Origin: Microbacterium sp. 4R-513
GTDB lineage: Bacteria; Actinomycetota; Actinomycetes; Actinomycetales; Microbacteriaceae
NCBI RefSeq assembly: GCF_011046485.1
Contig: NZ_CP049256.1
Coordinates: 2,852,001-2,916,000, forward strand
Direction of reading: 5' to 3'
Length of the DNA: 64,000 bases
Translations under genes and position numbers: made by a program
Part shown: positions 35,610 through 44,011 of the stretch, one piece after another
Layout: each line of letters opens with the position of its first letter
How positions within the stretch are numbered: the stretch's first letter is position 1
The notes under the pieces: model-generated
The model's input: only the letters and a program-made list of their open reading frames with translations
Told to the model about the DNA's origin: nothing
Databases searched by the model: none

Positions 35610-36497
35610 ATGTACTCGGCGATCTCGCGAAACAAGCGCAACACGTGGTTCATCCTCATCGCGTTCGTGCTGCTGCTCGCGGGCATCGGCGTGCTCGCCG
35701 GCTGGCTCATGGGGAACAACTGGTGGGTGACGGCGTTCATCCTGCTCTTCGCGACGGGGTATGCGACGTTCCAGTACTTCTTCGCCGATCGTGAGGCGAT
35801 CGCGATGGCCGGCGCGGTCCCCGTCGCACAGGTCGACGCTCCGCGGTACTACCGCCTCGTCGAGAACCTCTGCATCGCGACCGGTACGCCCATGCCGAAG
35901 CTCTACGTCGTCGAAGACCCGGCGCCCAACGCCTTCGCGACAGGACGCAAGCCGGAAGAGGCATCCATCACCGTCACCACCGGGCTCTTCGAGCTGATGA
36001 CCGACCGCGAGCTGGAGGGGGTGCTCGGCCACGAGCTCGGGCACATCCGCAACTACGACATCCGCGTCTCGCTCATCGTGTTCGGACTCGTCGTCGCGGT
36101 CGGCATCCTCGCCGATCTGCTCCTCCGCGTCGCGTTCTTCGGCGGGGGTCGCCGTGGCGGCAACGGACAGGCTCAGCTGATCTTCCTGCTCTTCGGGATC
36201 GTCGCCGCCGTCGTCGCGCCCCTTCTCGCGGGTGCCGTGCAGGCGGCGATCTCCCGCCAGCGGGAGTACCTCGCCGACGCGACGAGCGCGATGACGACGC
36301 GCGACCCCGACGGGCTGGCATCGGCGCTGGCCAAGCTCGAGGAGCACGCCCAGCCGCTCCGCAAGCCGAACACGTCGATGGCCCACCTGTGGATCGCCGA
36401 CCCCCTGCGCCCGAACGCCCTCGAGCGGCTCTTCTCGACGCACCCGCCCCTCCCTGATCGGATCGAGCGCCTGCAGACGATGGGCGGGAAGTTCTGA
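35610..36497 (+). CDS. htpX: M48-family membrane metalloprotease (HtpX-like)
   Basis: 295 residues. The zinc motif HELGH lies in LEGVLGHELGHIRNYD, and the third ligand Glu in REYLADATSAMTT. Two N-terminal and two internal hydrophobic segments give the HtpX layout, with the active site on the cytoplasmic side. The C-terminal HPPLPDRIERL is typical. HtpX degrades misfolded membrane proteins. It forms a two-gene unit with lemA. Confidence 0.95.
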   Translation: MYSAISRNKRNTWFILIAFVLLLAGIGVLAGWLMGNNWWVTAFILLFATGYATFQYFFADREAIAMAGAVPVAQVDAPRYYRLVENLCIATGTPMPKLYVVEDPAPNAFATGRKPEEASITVTTGLFELMTDRELEGVLGHELGHIRNYDIRVSLIVFGLVVAVGILADLLLRVAFFGGGRRGGNGQAQLIFLLFGIVAAVVAPLLAGAVQAAISRQREYLADATSAMTTRDPDGLASALAKLEEHAQPLRKPNTSMAHLWIADPLRPNALERLFSTHPPLPDRIERLQTMGGKF

Positions 36498-36556
36498 TCG
36501 CCCGGTCTCGGTCGCGAGCGGCCGTTTCGTATGGGCCGGATGTCGCGGACCCGCGA

Positions 36557-36562
36557 TAGCGT
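36557..36562 (+). promoter_or_regulatory. -10 box (TAGCGT) of the first YcaQ-like gene
   Basis: TAGCGT stands 6 bases before the ATG at 36569. Confidence 0.5.
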
Positions 36563-36568
36563 CGCCTG

Positions 36569-37666
36569 ATGGTCCATCGGCTCACGCGCGACGACGCCCG
36601 TCGAATCGCGGTGCGCGCGCAGCTGCTGACGGCGGAGCGCCCGGCCGACATCGTCGAGACGATCGATGCGCTGACGATCGTCAACATCGAGCCCACCGCC
36701 GCGATCGCGCCGAGCGCCGATCACATCCTGTGGAGCCGTCTCGGCTGGCCGTACCAGCCCGACGACCTGCGCCGGCTGGTCGAGGAGGATCGTGCCGTCT
36801 TCGAGTGGGGCGGTTTCTACCGGCCCATGACCGACCTGCCGCTCGTCCGTCCGCTCATGCGCGAGCGGCCTCAGTCGCGGGAGGCGAGGGAGTGGCTCGC
36901 CGCCAACGACGTGTTCCGCCGCGAAGTGCTCGACCGGCTGCGTGCCGACGGGCCGCTCCGCCCCGCCGAGATCCCCGACACCGCCCAGGTCTCGTGGCGC
37001 TCGTCGGGCTGGACGAACGACCGCAACACGATGCAGATGCTCGAGATCCTCGCCGCCCGCGGCGAGGTCGCGATCGCCGCGCGCGACGCGAAGGGGCGAC
37101 TGTTCGACCTCGCGGAGCGGGTCTATCCCGCAGACCTCGCGGAGCTCTCGCCCGAGGATGCCGCACGCGAGCGGGCCGAGCGCCGCCTGGGCTCGCTCGG
37201 CCTCGCGCGCGCGAAGGGCGTGAGCCAGCCCTTCGAACCCATCGACGTCGGCACGGTCGGCGAGGCGGCGGAGGTGGACGGGGTTCCGGGGGAGTGGCGT
37301 GTCGACCCCGCCGCGCTCGATGACCTCGACGTCTTCCGGCCGCGGACCGCGCTGCTGTCGCCGTTCGACCGGCTCGTGTTCGATCGCGACCGCCTGCGCG
37401 ACATCTTCGGCTACGAGTACCTGCTGGAGATGTACAAGCCTGCCGCGAAGCGTCGCTGGGGATACTTCGCGCTCCCGATCCTGGATGGCGACCGCTTCGT
37501 CGGGAAGCTCGACGCGAAGGCCGATCGCAAGGCCGGCGTCCTCCGGGTGGCGGCGATCCACGAGGACGAGCCGTTTCCGGGCGATGTGGCTGACGCGGTG
37601 GATGCCGAGATCCGCGATCTCGCCCGCTGGCTCGGCCTCGAGGTCGCCGGCCTCGCCGCGCCCTAG
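36569..37666 (+). CDS. YcaQ/AlkZ-family winged-helix protein (degenerate active motif)
   Basis: 365 residues. The family fold (tandem winged helices and a beta-barrel, PF06224) is recognisable from RLTRDDARRIAVRAQLL, the ALLSPFDRLVFDRDRLRDIFGYEY region and KRRWGYFALPILDGDRFVGKLD. YcaQ/AlkZ proteins are DNA glycosylases that unhook alkylation crosslinks using a Gln-x-Gln or Gln-x-Asp motif near the N-terminus. Here that place reads VNIEPTAAI, without the Gln, so glycosylase activity is uncertain. A second member of the family lies at 38690-40051 on the other strand with the motif intact. Confidence 0.88.
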   Translation: MVHRLTRDDARRIAVRAQLLTAERPADIVETIDALTIVNIEPTAAIAPSADHILWSRLGWPYQPDDLRRLVEEDRAVFEWGGFYRPMTDLPLVRPLMRERPQSREAREWLAANDVFRREVLDRLRADGPLRPAEIPDTAQVSWRSSGWTNDRNTMQMLEILAARGEVAIAARDAKGRLFDLAERVYPADLAELSPEDAARERAERRLGSLGLARAKGVSQPFEPIDVGTVGEAAEVDGVPGEWRVDPAALDDLDVFRPRTALLSPFDRLVFDRDRLRDIFGYEYLLEMYKPAAKRRWGYFALPILDGDRFVGKLDAKADRKAGVLRVAAIHEDEPFPGDVADAVDAEIRDLARWLGLEVAGLAAP

Positions 37667-37680
37667 TCGTCGGGGGCCGA

Positions 37681-37750
37681 GTCGCCGAGCCGTATTTGCC
37701 GAGCCGCAGTCGCCGAGCCGTGGTCGCCGAGCCGCAGTCGCCGAGCCGCG
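37681..37750. repeat. 14-bp tandem repeat, 5 copies
   Basis: Five degenerate units of GTCGCCGAGCCGNN at 37681, 37695, 37709, 37723 and 37737. It fills the gap between two convergent genes, beginning 15 bases after the stop of the first. Confidence 0.9.
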
Positions 37751-37754
37751 CGAC

Positions 37755-38693
37755 TCAGCCGACGGCGAGCTTCATGTCGTCCCGCGTGAGCGTCACGGCG
37801 CCGCGCAGGGACCAGTCGTCGGCGCGGTACGTGAACGACGCCTCGGCGCCGTCGCGGGTGATGCCCGTCGCGGTCGCGATGAGAATTCCGTCCGTCGCGG
37901 AGAAGGACGTCAGATCGGGAGCCAGCGTCAGCTGCGGCGAGCGCTCGATGCGGAAGGCGATCGACGTCAGCGTTGCGAGGTCGGCTGCCCACGGCACCCG
38001 GATGCCGCAGTTCGCCGGCACCGCCTCCGCGGGCGCGGCGCAGCGCTGGGCGTAGAGATCGAGCTGCTGCTGCGCGGTGGTGATCGCGTCAGGCGAGACG
38101 GATGCCTCGACCGCCGCTTCACTCGCTTCGCCGAGCGTCACCGCTGCCGTCGTCGAGCCCGCCACGATCGCCTTGGGCGCCGCCTCGACGGGGTACAGCG
38201 CGGGAAGCAGCGCCGTCGCGGCCCCCGCCGGAACGGGGACGTCGCCCACCAACAAGTAGGAACCCAACGTGGTCTGCGGCGTCAACGTTCCGAGCCCGTC
38301 GCTGTCGATCCGCCATCCGCCGTCGCGCTCGACGAGGCCGAGGGAAGCGGCATGCTTCGCGCCGTCGAGGGTGTACGTGACGCGCGCCTCGGCCCGGCCC
38401 GCGTGGTCGGTCCCGCTCTCCGAAGCCGCGGACTGCGTGACCTTCGCCACCGCGACGTCGGTGATGAGCGCCTGAGCCTCGTCGAGGGCCTTCGCCCGGT
38501 CGGCGTCGCCTGACGGCTGCTCGGCGAGGAGCTCGAGCGCCCGGTCGCCGTCGCCCGCCGCGAGCGCATCGAGGTATCCCTTGGCCGTCGCCTCCGGCCC
38601 GGCGTCGCGCGAAAGGAACCACCACGCGCCGAGGGCGAGCGCCATCGCGACGACGGCGCCGATGGCGATGCCGAGCAGGGTGCCGCGCTTCAC
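37755..38693 (-). CDS. Membrane-anchored protein of unknown function
   Basis: 312 residues. One N-terminal membrane helix (MKRGTLLGIAIGAVVAMALALG) with no lipobox Cys precedes an extracytoplasmic domain. Its first part, about 35-130, has the look of an NTF2-like/DUF4878 lumazine-fold domain (KGYLDALAAGDGDRALELLAE, GGWRIDSDGLG). Two Cys (AQRCAAPA, ANCGIRV) may pair. GTG 38693 overlaps the stop of the YcaQ-like gene by 4 bases, so the two are co-translated. I do not recognise a named family for the whole protein. Confidence 0.8.
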   Translation of the reverse strand: MKRGTLLGIAIGAVVAMALALGAWWFLSRDAGPEATAKGYLDALAAGDGDRALELLAEQPSGDADRAKALDEAQALITDVAVAKVTQSAASESGTDHAGRAEARVTYTLDGAKHAASLGLVERDGGWRIDSDGLGTLTPQTTLGSYLLVGDVPVPAGAATALLPALYPVEAAPKAIVAGSTTAAVTLGEASEAAVEASVSPDAITTAQQQLDLYAQRCAAPAEAVPANCGIRVPWAADLATLTSIAFRIERSPQLTLAPDLTSFSATDGILIATATGITRDGAEASFTYRADDWSLRGAVTLTRDDMKLAVG

Positions 38694-40051
38694 GCGGTCT
38701 CCACGAGCTCGCCCGTCGGCGCGGACCGATCCGCGCCGAGGTCTGCCGACTCGATCGCCTCGCCGAGCTCGTTCGCCCCCTCGGGTTCGTCGCCGGACAG
38801 GGCCGTCGGCTCACCGGGTCCGGCGTCGTGGCGCCGCGCCTCCGGCATCACGTGAGCGAGGTCGTCCGTGGCATCGCCCCACCGCGAGATCGAGATGGTC
38901 TCGAGCTGCTGCCATCGCGCGGCGAGCCGCAGCTCATCGGCGAGGCGGGCCGCGGCATCCGTCCCCTTGCCGGCCTCCCACCACGCGGACTGCACGAGAA
39001 GAGTCGACGTCGCCCGATCGGCTTTGAGGTCGACGCGGCCGACGATGTCATCGCCGACGAGCACGGGAAGCGAGTAGTAGCCGAACCTGCGCTTCGGCGC
39101 CGGCGTGTAGATCTCGATGCGGTACTCGAAGCCGAAGAGGCGCTCGGCCCGTTCTCGGAACCATACGACGGGGTCGAAGGGGGTGAGGATGGCCGCGGCG
39201 TCGACTCGGCGGGGGAGTGCGGCGTCGGCGTGCACCCACGCCTTGGCGGGGCGGCCGCCCGACGTCCACCCCTTCACCGTCACGGGGGTGAGCTCACCGG
39301 CGTCGACGAGGTCGCGCGCGGCGGCGAGGATGGCCGGACGGTTCGCGATGCGCCAGTAGTCGGCGAGATCGGATGCCGTGGCCACGCCGTACGCCTTCGC
39401 AGCGCGCCGCACGAGCTCACGGATCGCCTCATCACGGGGGACGGCCGCCTCGACGATCTGCGGGGGAAGGACGTCGGAAGCCAGACCGTACCGGCGCTCG
39501 AATCCGCGCCTTCCCGCGATCGCGACGTCGCCGAACAGCCACAGATGCTCGAGCGCGTGCTTGACGACGTCCCAGTCCCACCACGGCCCGCGCCTGGACT
39601 TCTTCGCGTCGTGCTCGATCTGCGCCGGGCGCAGCGGACCTCGCTCCGCGAGCTCTGCGCGCACCCACTCCACGATCTCGGCGTTGCGCGCGAACCAGCC
39701 GTCTGGCTTCGAACCGTATTTTGCCCGCATGTCGTCCATACGGAAGCGGAAGAGGCCCCAATCGGCGGCGGGGATGAACGCGGCGACGTGGGCCCAGTAC
39801 TCGACGTACGGCGCGCGCCGAGCGAAGAGGAGCCGATCGAGCGCGGCGGTGTCGTAGGAGCCGACGCGCGAGAAGAGCGGCATGTAGTGCGAGCGGGCGA
39901 ACACGTTGACCGAGTCGATCTGAAGCGTCTGCATGCGCGCGATCGCGAGGTTGAGCTGCCGGGTTCCGCCCGTCGCCGGGCGCTCGCGCGCGAACCCCTG
40001 AGCGGTCAGCGCGATGCGTCGCGCCTCGGCGGTGCTCAGGGTCTCCTTCAC
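38690..40051 (-). CDS. YcaQ-family crosslink-repair DNA glycosylase
   Basis: 453 residues. The conserved catalytic region is intact: ARMQTLQIDSVNVFARSHYMPLFSRVGSY, where QID is the Gln-x-Asp motif of the YcaQ branch. Later blocks are ILTPFDPVVWFRERAERLFGFEYRIEIYTP and KRRFGYYSLPVLVGDDIVGRVDLKADR. The enzyme should excise bulky alkyl or interstrand-crosslinked bases. The last 60 residues are acidic and probably disordered, longer than usual. GTG 40051 lies 6 bases after TAGGCT. The gene ends inside the start of the downstream membrane protein. Confidence 0.92.
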   Translation of the reverse strand: MKETLSTAEARRIALTAQGFARERPATGGTRQLNLAIARMQTLQIDSVNVFARSHYMPLFSRVGSYDTAALDRLLFARRAPYVEYWAHVAAFIPAADWGLFRFRMDDMRAKYGSKPDGWFARNAEIVEWVRAELAERGPLRPAQIEHDAKKSRRGPWWDWDVVKHALEHLWLFGDVAIAGRRGFERRYGLASDVLPPQIVEAAVPRDEAIRELVRRAAKAYGVATASDLADYWRIANRPAILAAARDLVDAGELTPVTVKGWTSGGRPAKAWVHADAALPRRVDAAAILTPFDPVVWFRERAERLFGFEYRIEIYTPAPKRRFGYYSLPVLVGDDIVGRVDLKADRATSTLLVQSAWWEAGKGTDAAARLADELRLAARWQQLETISISRWGDATDDLAHVMPEARRHDAGPGEPTALSGDEPEGANELGEAIESADLGADRSAPTGELVETA

Positions 40052-40057
40052 CCGGCC

Positions 40058-40063
40058 AGCCTA
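40058..40063 (-). promoter_or_regulatory. -10 box (TAGGCT) of the YcaQ gene
   Basis: TAGGCT on the minus strand, 6 bases before the GTG at 40051. Confidence 0.5.
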
Positions 40064-40126
40064 ATGAGGGCTTCCGACAGACCGTCAGGCGGCCGGGGCG
40101 TTCCGAGTCACCCCCTGCGCGAGTCC

Positions 40127-40132
40127 TAGACT
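40127..40132 (+). promoter_or_regulatory. -10 box (TAGACT) of the AI-2E-family gene
   Basis: TAGACT stands 6 bases before the ATG at 40139. Confidence 0.5.
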
Positions 40133-40138
40133 GGGCGG

Positions 40139-41341
40139 ATGAGCGGCCCCGACGAGAAACCACGCGGTTCTCTGTTCGACGCGGTCCGCGACCGCACCCG
40201 GATCGTATCGACCGACCTGCAGGCTCAGATACCGCGCGGGCTCCGGCTCACCTCGGCCTACGCCTGGAGGCTGCTCGTGATCGCGGCGGCGGCCGGAGTC
40301 GTGATCTGGCTCGTCATCCAGCTGAAGCTCCTCGTCATCCCGCTGCTCGTCGGCATCCTCGTGACGGCCCTCCTGTGGCCGGCGTTCGCCTGGATGCTGC
40401 GGCACCGCGTCCCGAAGTGGCTTGCGATCGTCATCGCCGTGATCGGTGCGATCGCAGTCGTGACGGGCCTTCTGTGGCTCGCCGTGTGGCAGATCACCCG
40501 CCAGTGGGCGAGCGTCCAGGAGCGCACCGTCGAGGCCGTCGAAGCCTTCCGCCAGTACCTCATCAGCGGGCCGCTGCACCTGACAGCCCAGCAGATCGAC
40601 GACCTGCTCGCCCAGTCGTGGGAGTTCATCCAGCAGCAGGCCGAGCTGCTGTGGTCGGGGGCCCTCGCCATCGGCACGACCGTGGGGCATGTGGCGACGG
40701 GGGCGCTGCTGTCGCTGTTCATCATCCTGTGCCTCCTGGCCGACGGCGCCGGCATCTGGCGCTGGACCACCCGGCTGTTCCCGAAGCGCGCCAGGCCCGC
40801 CGTCGACGGCGCGGGCCGCGCCGGGTGGGTGACCGTCGTCAACTACGCCCGTACGCAGCTTCTCGTGGCGACCATCGATGCGATCGGCATCGGCCTCGGC
40901 GCGTTCCTCCTCGGAGTGCCGCTCGCCATCCCCATCGCCGTGCTGGTCTTCCTCGGCGCGTTCGTGCCGATCGTCGGCGCCGTTCTCACGGGCGCCGTGG
41001 CCGTCTTCCTGGCCCTCGTCTACAACGGCCCCTGGATCGCGCTCTGGATGCTCGTGGTGGTGCTGGGCGTCCAGCAGCTCGAGGGACACGTCCTGCAGCC
41101 GCTGCTCATGGGCTCGGCCGTGAAGGTACACCCGCTCGCCGTCGTCCTCGTGGTGGCGGGCGGCGCCATGATCGCCGGCATTCCGGGCGCCCTGTTCGCG
41201 GTCCCGATCGCGGCCTTCGTCAATGTGGTCGCCGTCTATTTGAGCGAGCGCGCGTGGCAGACGGGCCGCACACCGCACGCCGATCTCATCTGGAGCACCG
41301 TGCCACGCACGAGAACGAGAAGCAGAGGGAGTCGCGCTTGA
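40139..41341 (+). CDS. AI-2E family transporter
   Basis: 400 residues with about eight membrane segments. The family's features are present: an N-terminal helix pair, a long extramembrane helical stretch (QWASVQERTVEAVEAFRQYL), and the conserved GVPLAIPIAVLVFLGAFVPIVGA and LEGHVLQPLLMGSAVKVHPLAV blocks. Despite the family name, transport of autoinducer-2 is shown for few members; others move ions or small solutes. Its TGA stop overlaps the TTG start of ilvA. Confidence 0.93.
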   Translation: MSGPDEKPRGSLFDAVRDRTRIVSTDLQAQIPRGLRLTSAYAWRLLVIAAAAGVVIWLVIQLKLLVIPLLVGILVTALLWPAFAWMLRHRVPKWLAIVIAVIGAIAVVTGLLWLAVWQITRQWASVQERTVEAVEAFRQYLISGPLHLTAQQIDDLLAQSWEFIQQQAELLWSGALAIGTTVGHVATGALLSLFIILCLLADGAGIWRWTTRLFPKRARPAVDGAGRAGWVTVVNYARTQLLVATIDAIGIGLGAFLLGVPLAIPIAVLVFLGAFVPIVGAVLTGAVAVFLALVYNGPWIALWMLVVVLGVQQLEGHVLQPLLMGSAVKVHPLAVVLVVAGGAMIAGIPGALFAVPIAAFVNVVAVYLSERAWQTGRTPHADLIWSTVPRTRTRSRGSRA

Positions 41342-42576
41342 GCGTTTCCACGATCGCCCCGGTCCTCGCCGAGTTCGAGGATGCCGCGGCCACCCTCGCC
41401 GGGGTCATCACGCACACTCCGCTCGACGAGTCGCTGCATCTCACCGATCTTCTCGGTGTGCCGGTGTACCTCAAGCTCGAGAACCTCCAGCGCACGGGCT
41501 CGTTCAAGATCCGCGGCGCCGCGTACCGCCTCTCGCGCCTGACGGCCGAAGAGCGCGCGCGCGGCGTCGTCGCCGCTTCGGCCGGAAACCACGCGCAGGG
41601 CGTCGCCCTCGCGGCGAAGTCGCTCGGGATCCGCGCCACGATCTTCATGCCCCTGGGCGTGCCGGTGCCGAAGCTGCTCGCGACGCGCGGCTACGGCGCG
41701 GAGGTCATCCTCGAAGGCGCAACCGTCGAGACGCCGCTGCGGCTCGCGGCGGAGTTCGCCGAGCGCACGGGTGCCGTCCTCATCCATCCCTTCGACCACC
41801 GCGACATCATCGTGGGGCAGGGGACCCTCGGCCTCGAGCTGTACGAAGACCTGCCCGAGATCGAGACGGTGCTCGTCGGGATCGGCGGCGGCGGGCTGGC
41901 CGCGGGGGTCGCTGCCGCCGTCAAGGCCCGGGCCGCGGCCGAGGGGCGCAGGGTGCGGGTGATCGGCGTGCAGGCCGAGAACTCGGCCGCCTACCCGTCG
42001 TCACTCGAGCTCGGGCATCCGATCGAGGTCGAGACGCGGCCGACCATCGCCGACGGCATCGCGGTCGCGCGCCCTGGAGATGTGCCGTTCGCGCTCATCA
42101 GGGAGCTCCTCGACGATGTCGTCACCGTGACGGACGACGACATCGCGCGCGCCCTCCTCGTGCTTCTCGAACGCGCCAAGCAGGTCGTCGAGCCGGCGGG
42201 CGCGGTGGGCGTGGCGGCGATCCTCGCCGGGAAGGTCATCGGGACGGGGCCGACCGTGTCGATCCTGTCCGGCGGCAACATCGACCCGCTCCTGCTTCAG
42301 CGGGTCGTCGCGCACGGGCTCGCGGCATCCGGGCGTTACATGACCCTGCAGATCCCCCTGCCTGACCGCCCCGGGCAGCTGGCAGCCGTCTCGGAGCTGC
42401 TCGCCCGGGCGGGCGCCAACGTCATCGAGGTGCTCCACACGCGTCACGGGCAGGGCCTGCAGATCAGCGAGGTCATCCTGCAGTTGAGCGTCGAGACGCG
42501 CGGCGAGGAGCATCGCGCACACGTCATCGAAACGCTCCGCGGCGCCGGCTACGCGCCGACCGTCATGCCCGACTGA
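41338..42576 (+). CDS. ilvA: Threonine ammonia-lyase (threonine dehydratase) with ACT domain
   Basis: 412 residues. A PLP enzyme that deaminates threonine to 2-oxobutanoate. The PLP Lys is in LQRTGSFKIRGAAYRL, the glycine loop is VGIGGGGLAAG, and LSGGNIDP precedes a C-terminal ACT domain (YMTLQIPLPDRPGQLAAVSELLARAGANV). One ACT-like domain and this length suit the catabolic/short biosynthetic type. The TTG start at 41338 overlaps the previous stop (TTGA) and has AGAGGGA 7 bases upstream, so translation is coupled to the transporter. Confidence 0.95.
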   Translation: MSVSTIAPVLAEFEDAAATLAGVITHTPLDESLHLTDLLGVPVYLKLENLQRTGSFKIRGAAYRLSRLTAEERARGVVAASAGNHAQGVALAAKSLGIRATIFMPLGVPVPKLLATRGYGAEVILEGATVETPLRLAAEFAERTGAVLIHPFDHRDIIVGQGTLGLELYEDLPEIETVLVGIGGGGLAAGVAAAVKARAAAEGRRVRVIGVQAENSAAYPSSLELGHPIEVETRPTIADGIAVARPGDVPFALIRELLDDVVTVTDDDIARALLVLLERAKQVVEPAGAVGVAAILAGKVIGTGPTVSILSGGNIDPLLLQRVVAHGLAASGRYMTLQIPLPDRPGQLAAVSELLARAGANVIEVLHTRHGQGLQISEVILQLSVETRGEEHRAHVIETLRGAGYAPTVMPD

Positions 42577-42600
42577 GCTCGCCGGGGGTGCGTCCGCCGG

Positions 42601-43093
42601 TCACTGACCCGCGTAGGTCTCGACCTTCACGATCTCGACCGAGATGTCGCGGCCGTTGGGAGCCTTGTACGACGTCTTGTCGCCTTCCTTGAGCCCGAGG
42701 ATCGCCTCGCCGAGGGGGGGACGCCTCGCTGTAGACGTCGAGCTTCGAGTTCGCGGCGATCTCGCGGTTGCCGAGGAGGAAGACCTCTTCGCCGCCCGCG
42801 ACGACGGCGGTGACGACGGTGCCGGGCTCGACCACTCCGGTGCTCTCGGGCGCCTCGCCGACCTTCGCGTCCTTCAGCAGCGCCTGGAGCGTCCGGATGC
42901 GGGCCTCCTGCTTGCCCTGCTCGTCCTTGGCCGCGTGGTAGCCGCCGTTCTCCTTCAGGTCGCCTTCTTCACGGGCGGCCTCGATGCGCTTGGCGATCTC
43001 TTCACGGCCGGTCGTCGAGAGGTGCTCGAGCTCGGCGGCGAGGCGGTCGTAGGCGTCCTGCGTGAGGAACGTCACGGGAGCGTCGCTGGACAC
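42601..43093 (-). pseudogene. greA: Transcription elongation factor GreA, frameshifted
   Basis: GreA rescues backtracked RNA polymerase by stimulating transcript cleavage. From GTG 43093 (SD GGAG) the frame reads normal GreA: FLTQDAYDRLAAELEHLS, the coiled-coil tip EEGDLKENGGYHAAKDEQG, then VFLLGNREIA and VYSEASP. At the run 42714-42720 (G7 on the plus strand) the frame slips. Using six Gs, the sequence continues LGEAILGLKEGDKTSYKAPNGR to VETYAGQ and a TGA at 42601-42603, a normal C-terminus of a 163-residue protein. As written, the frame runs on with unrelated residues. A homopolymer error is more likely than loss of greA. Confidence 0.92.
42714..42720. other. G7 run at the greA frameshift
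   Basis: Reducing the run from seven to six restores an intact greA. Confidence 0.88.
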
Positions 43094-43126
43094 GTCGGTC
43101 TCCTTCGTCAGAGGGCGATACGCCGA

Positions 43127-43151
43127 GACGCCCCGGCTCAGCCAGGGCGTC
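43127..43151 (-). terminator. Hairpin between the DUF4307 gene and greA
   Basis: A 12-bp stem with one mismatch (43127-43138 with 43140-43151), 23 bases after the DUF4307 stop on the minus strand and 34 bases before the greA start. It could be a terminator or an attenuator in the greA leader. Confidence 0.5.
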
Positions 43152-43173
43152 TGTCGTTACGGTGACCGTCAGA

Positions 43174-43566
43174 CTACGACACCCAGCATGAGTTGACAAA
43201 ACCCGTGGTGGCCTCGGCGACGGTCGGAATCGTCTCGCGGAATGCCCTCGCGTGCGTCTCGCCGGCGGGGATCTCGACCACCCTCCAGCCCACGACGCCG
43301 TGCTGTTCGTCCTGCGCCTCGAGCGTGCAGGCGATCGACGACCCGGTGGGGGCGGAGAGCTGGAACTCGAGTGTGACGGTGCGCTCGTCGACGACCTGGA
43401 AACCGGTCGTGTCGACGTCGACGGCGTTGAGCGAGTTCGCGACCGTCAGCCATGCGAAGGCTCCGACGGCGACGAGCGCCAGGGCGACGGCGACGCCGAT
43501 GACCCAGCGCGTCGCGCCGCGGCGGGTGCGGCCGTAACGCTCGTCGAGCATCTGCTGCGTCGTCAT
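43174..43566 (-). CDS. DUF4307 membrane protein
   Basis: 130 residues from ATG 43566 (MTTQQMLDERYGRTRRG, the usual DUF4307 opening). One membrane helix (ATRWVIGVAVALALVAVGAFAW in two parts, about 18-40) precedes a small external beta domain with two Cys (SIACTLEAQ, NSCWVS) that may form a disulfide. DUF4307 is widespread next to greA in actinobacteria; function unknown. It is divergent from the small membrane protein at 43631. Confidence 0.9.
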   Translation of the reverse strand: MTTQQMLDERYGRTRRGATRWVIGVAVALALVAVGAFAWLTVANSLNAVDVDTTGFQVVDERTVTLEFQLSAPTGSSIACTLEAQDEQHGVVGWRVVEIPAGETHARAFRETIPTVAEATTGFVNSCWVS

Positions 43567-43630
43567 GGGGGTCCCGTCGGGCGAATTAGGCTGGAGACTC
43601 CAGGCTAAGCGCTCCGCGGAACGAGGACAC

Positions 43631-43924
43631 ATGCATCAGGCGCTCGTCGCACTCGTCGAGGCGGCAGCGACGGCGACGCCGTCGCCCACGTCGGGCCCCG
43701 ACCCCGATCTCGTGACCCCGGGCCCCTGGGGCTTCGTCGCGATCGCGTTCCTGGCGCTCGCCGTGGTCGTCCTGATCTGGGACATGATGCGGCGCATCCG
43801 CCGGGCGCGCATCCGGTCGGAGGTCGACGAGCAGCTCGACGCCGAAGAGGCGGCGGCGCGTCAGGCCGAGGCATCCACTCGCGCGACCGAGACCGACGAC
43901 GAGGACATCGACCCGCAGCGCTGA
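43631..43924 (+). CDS. Small single-span membrane protein
   Basis: 97 residues. A short Ala/Thr/Pro-rich N-terminus is followed by one membrane helix (PWGFVAIAFLALAVVVLIWDMM), a basic stretch (RRIRRARIRSEVDEQ) and an acidic, probably disordered tail. ATG 43631 has GAACGAGGA upstream. Its stop codon lies in the first unit of a 22-bp tandem repeat. Function unknown; similar small proteins are common beside DUF4307/greA. Confidence 0.75.
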   Translation: MHQALVALVEAAATATPSPTSGPDPDLVTPGPWGFVAIAFLALAVVVLIWDMMRRIRRARIRSEVDEQLDAEEAAARQAEASTRATETDDEDIDPQR

Positions 43925-43969
43925 CTTCCTCGACCCGCAGCGCTGACCTCGTCGACCGGCAGCGCTGAC
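43908..43969. repeat. 22-bp tandem repeat, 3 copies, spanning a stop codon
   Basis: TCGACCCGCAGCGCTGAC occurs at 43908-43925, 43930-43947 and, with one change, 43952-43969. The first unit encodes the last residues (DPQR) and stop of the small membrane protein; the others repeat this end outside the gene. Confidence 0.92.
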
Positions 43970-44011
43970 CGCGCGCGACGAGCGAAGCCGCCCGTCAGCC
44001 GGAGGCGCCCG

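Noticed and set aside
33483..36443. A 986-codon minus-strand open frame opposite the lactone oxidase, lemA and htpX
   Set aside because: Low-complexity antisense shadow of three well-supported genes.
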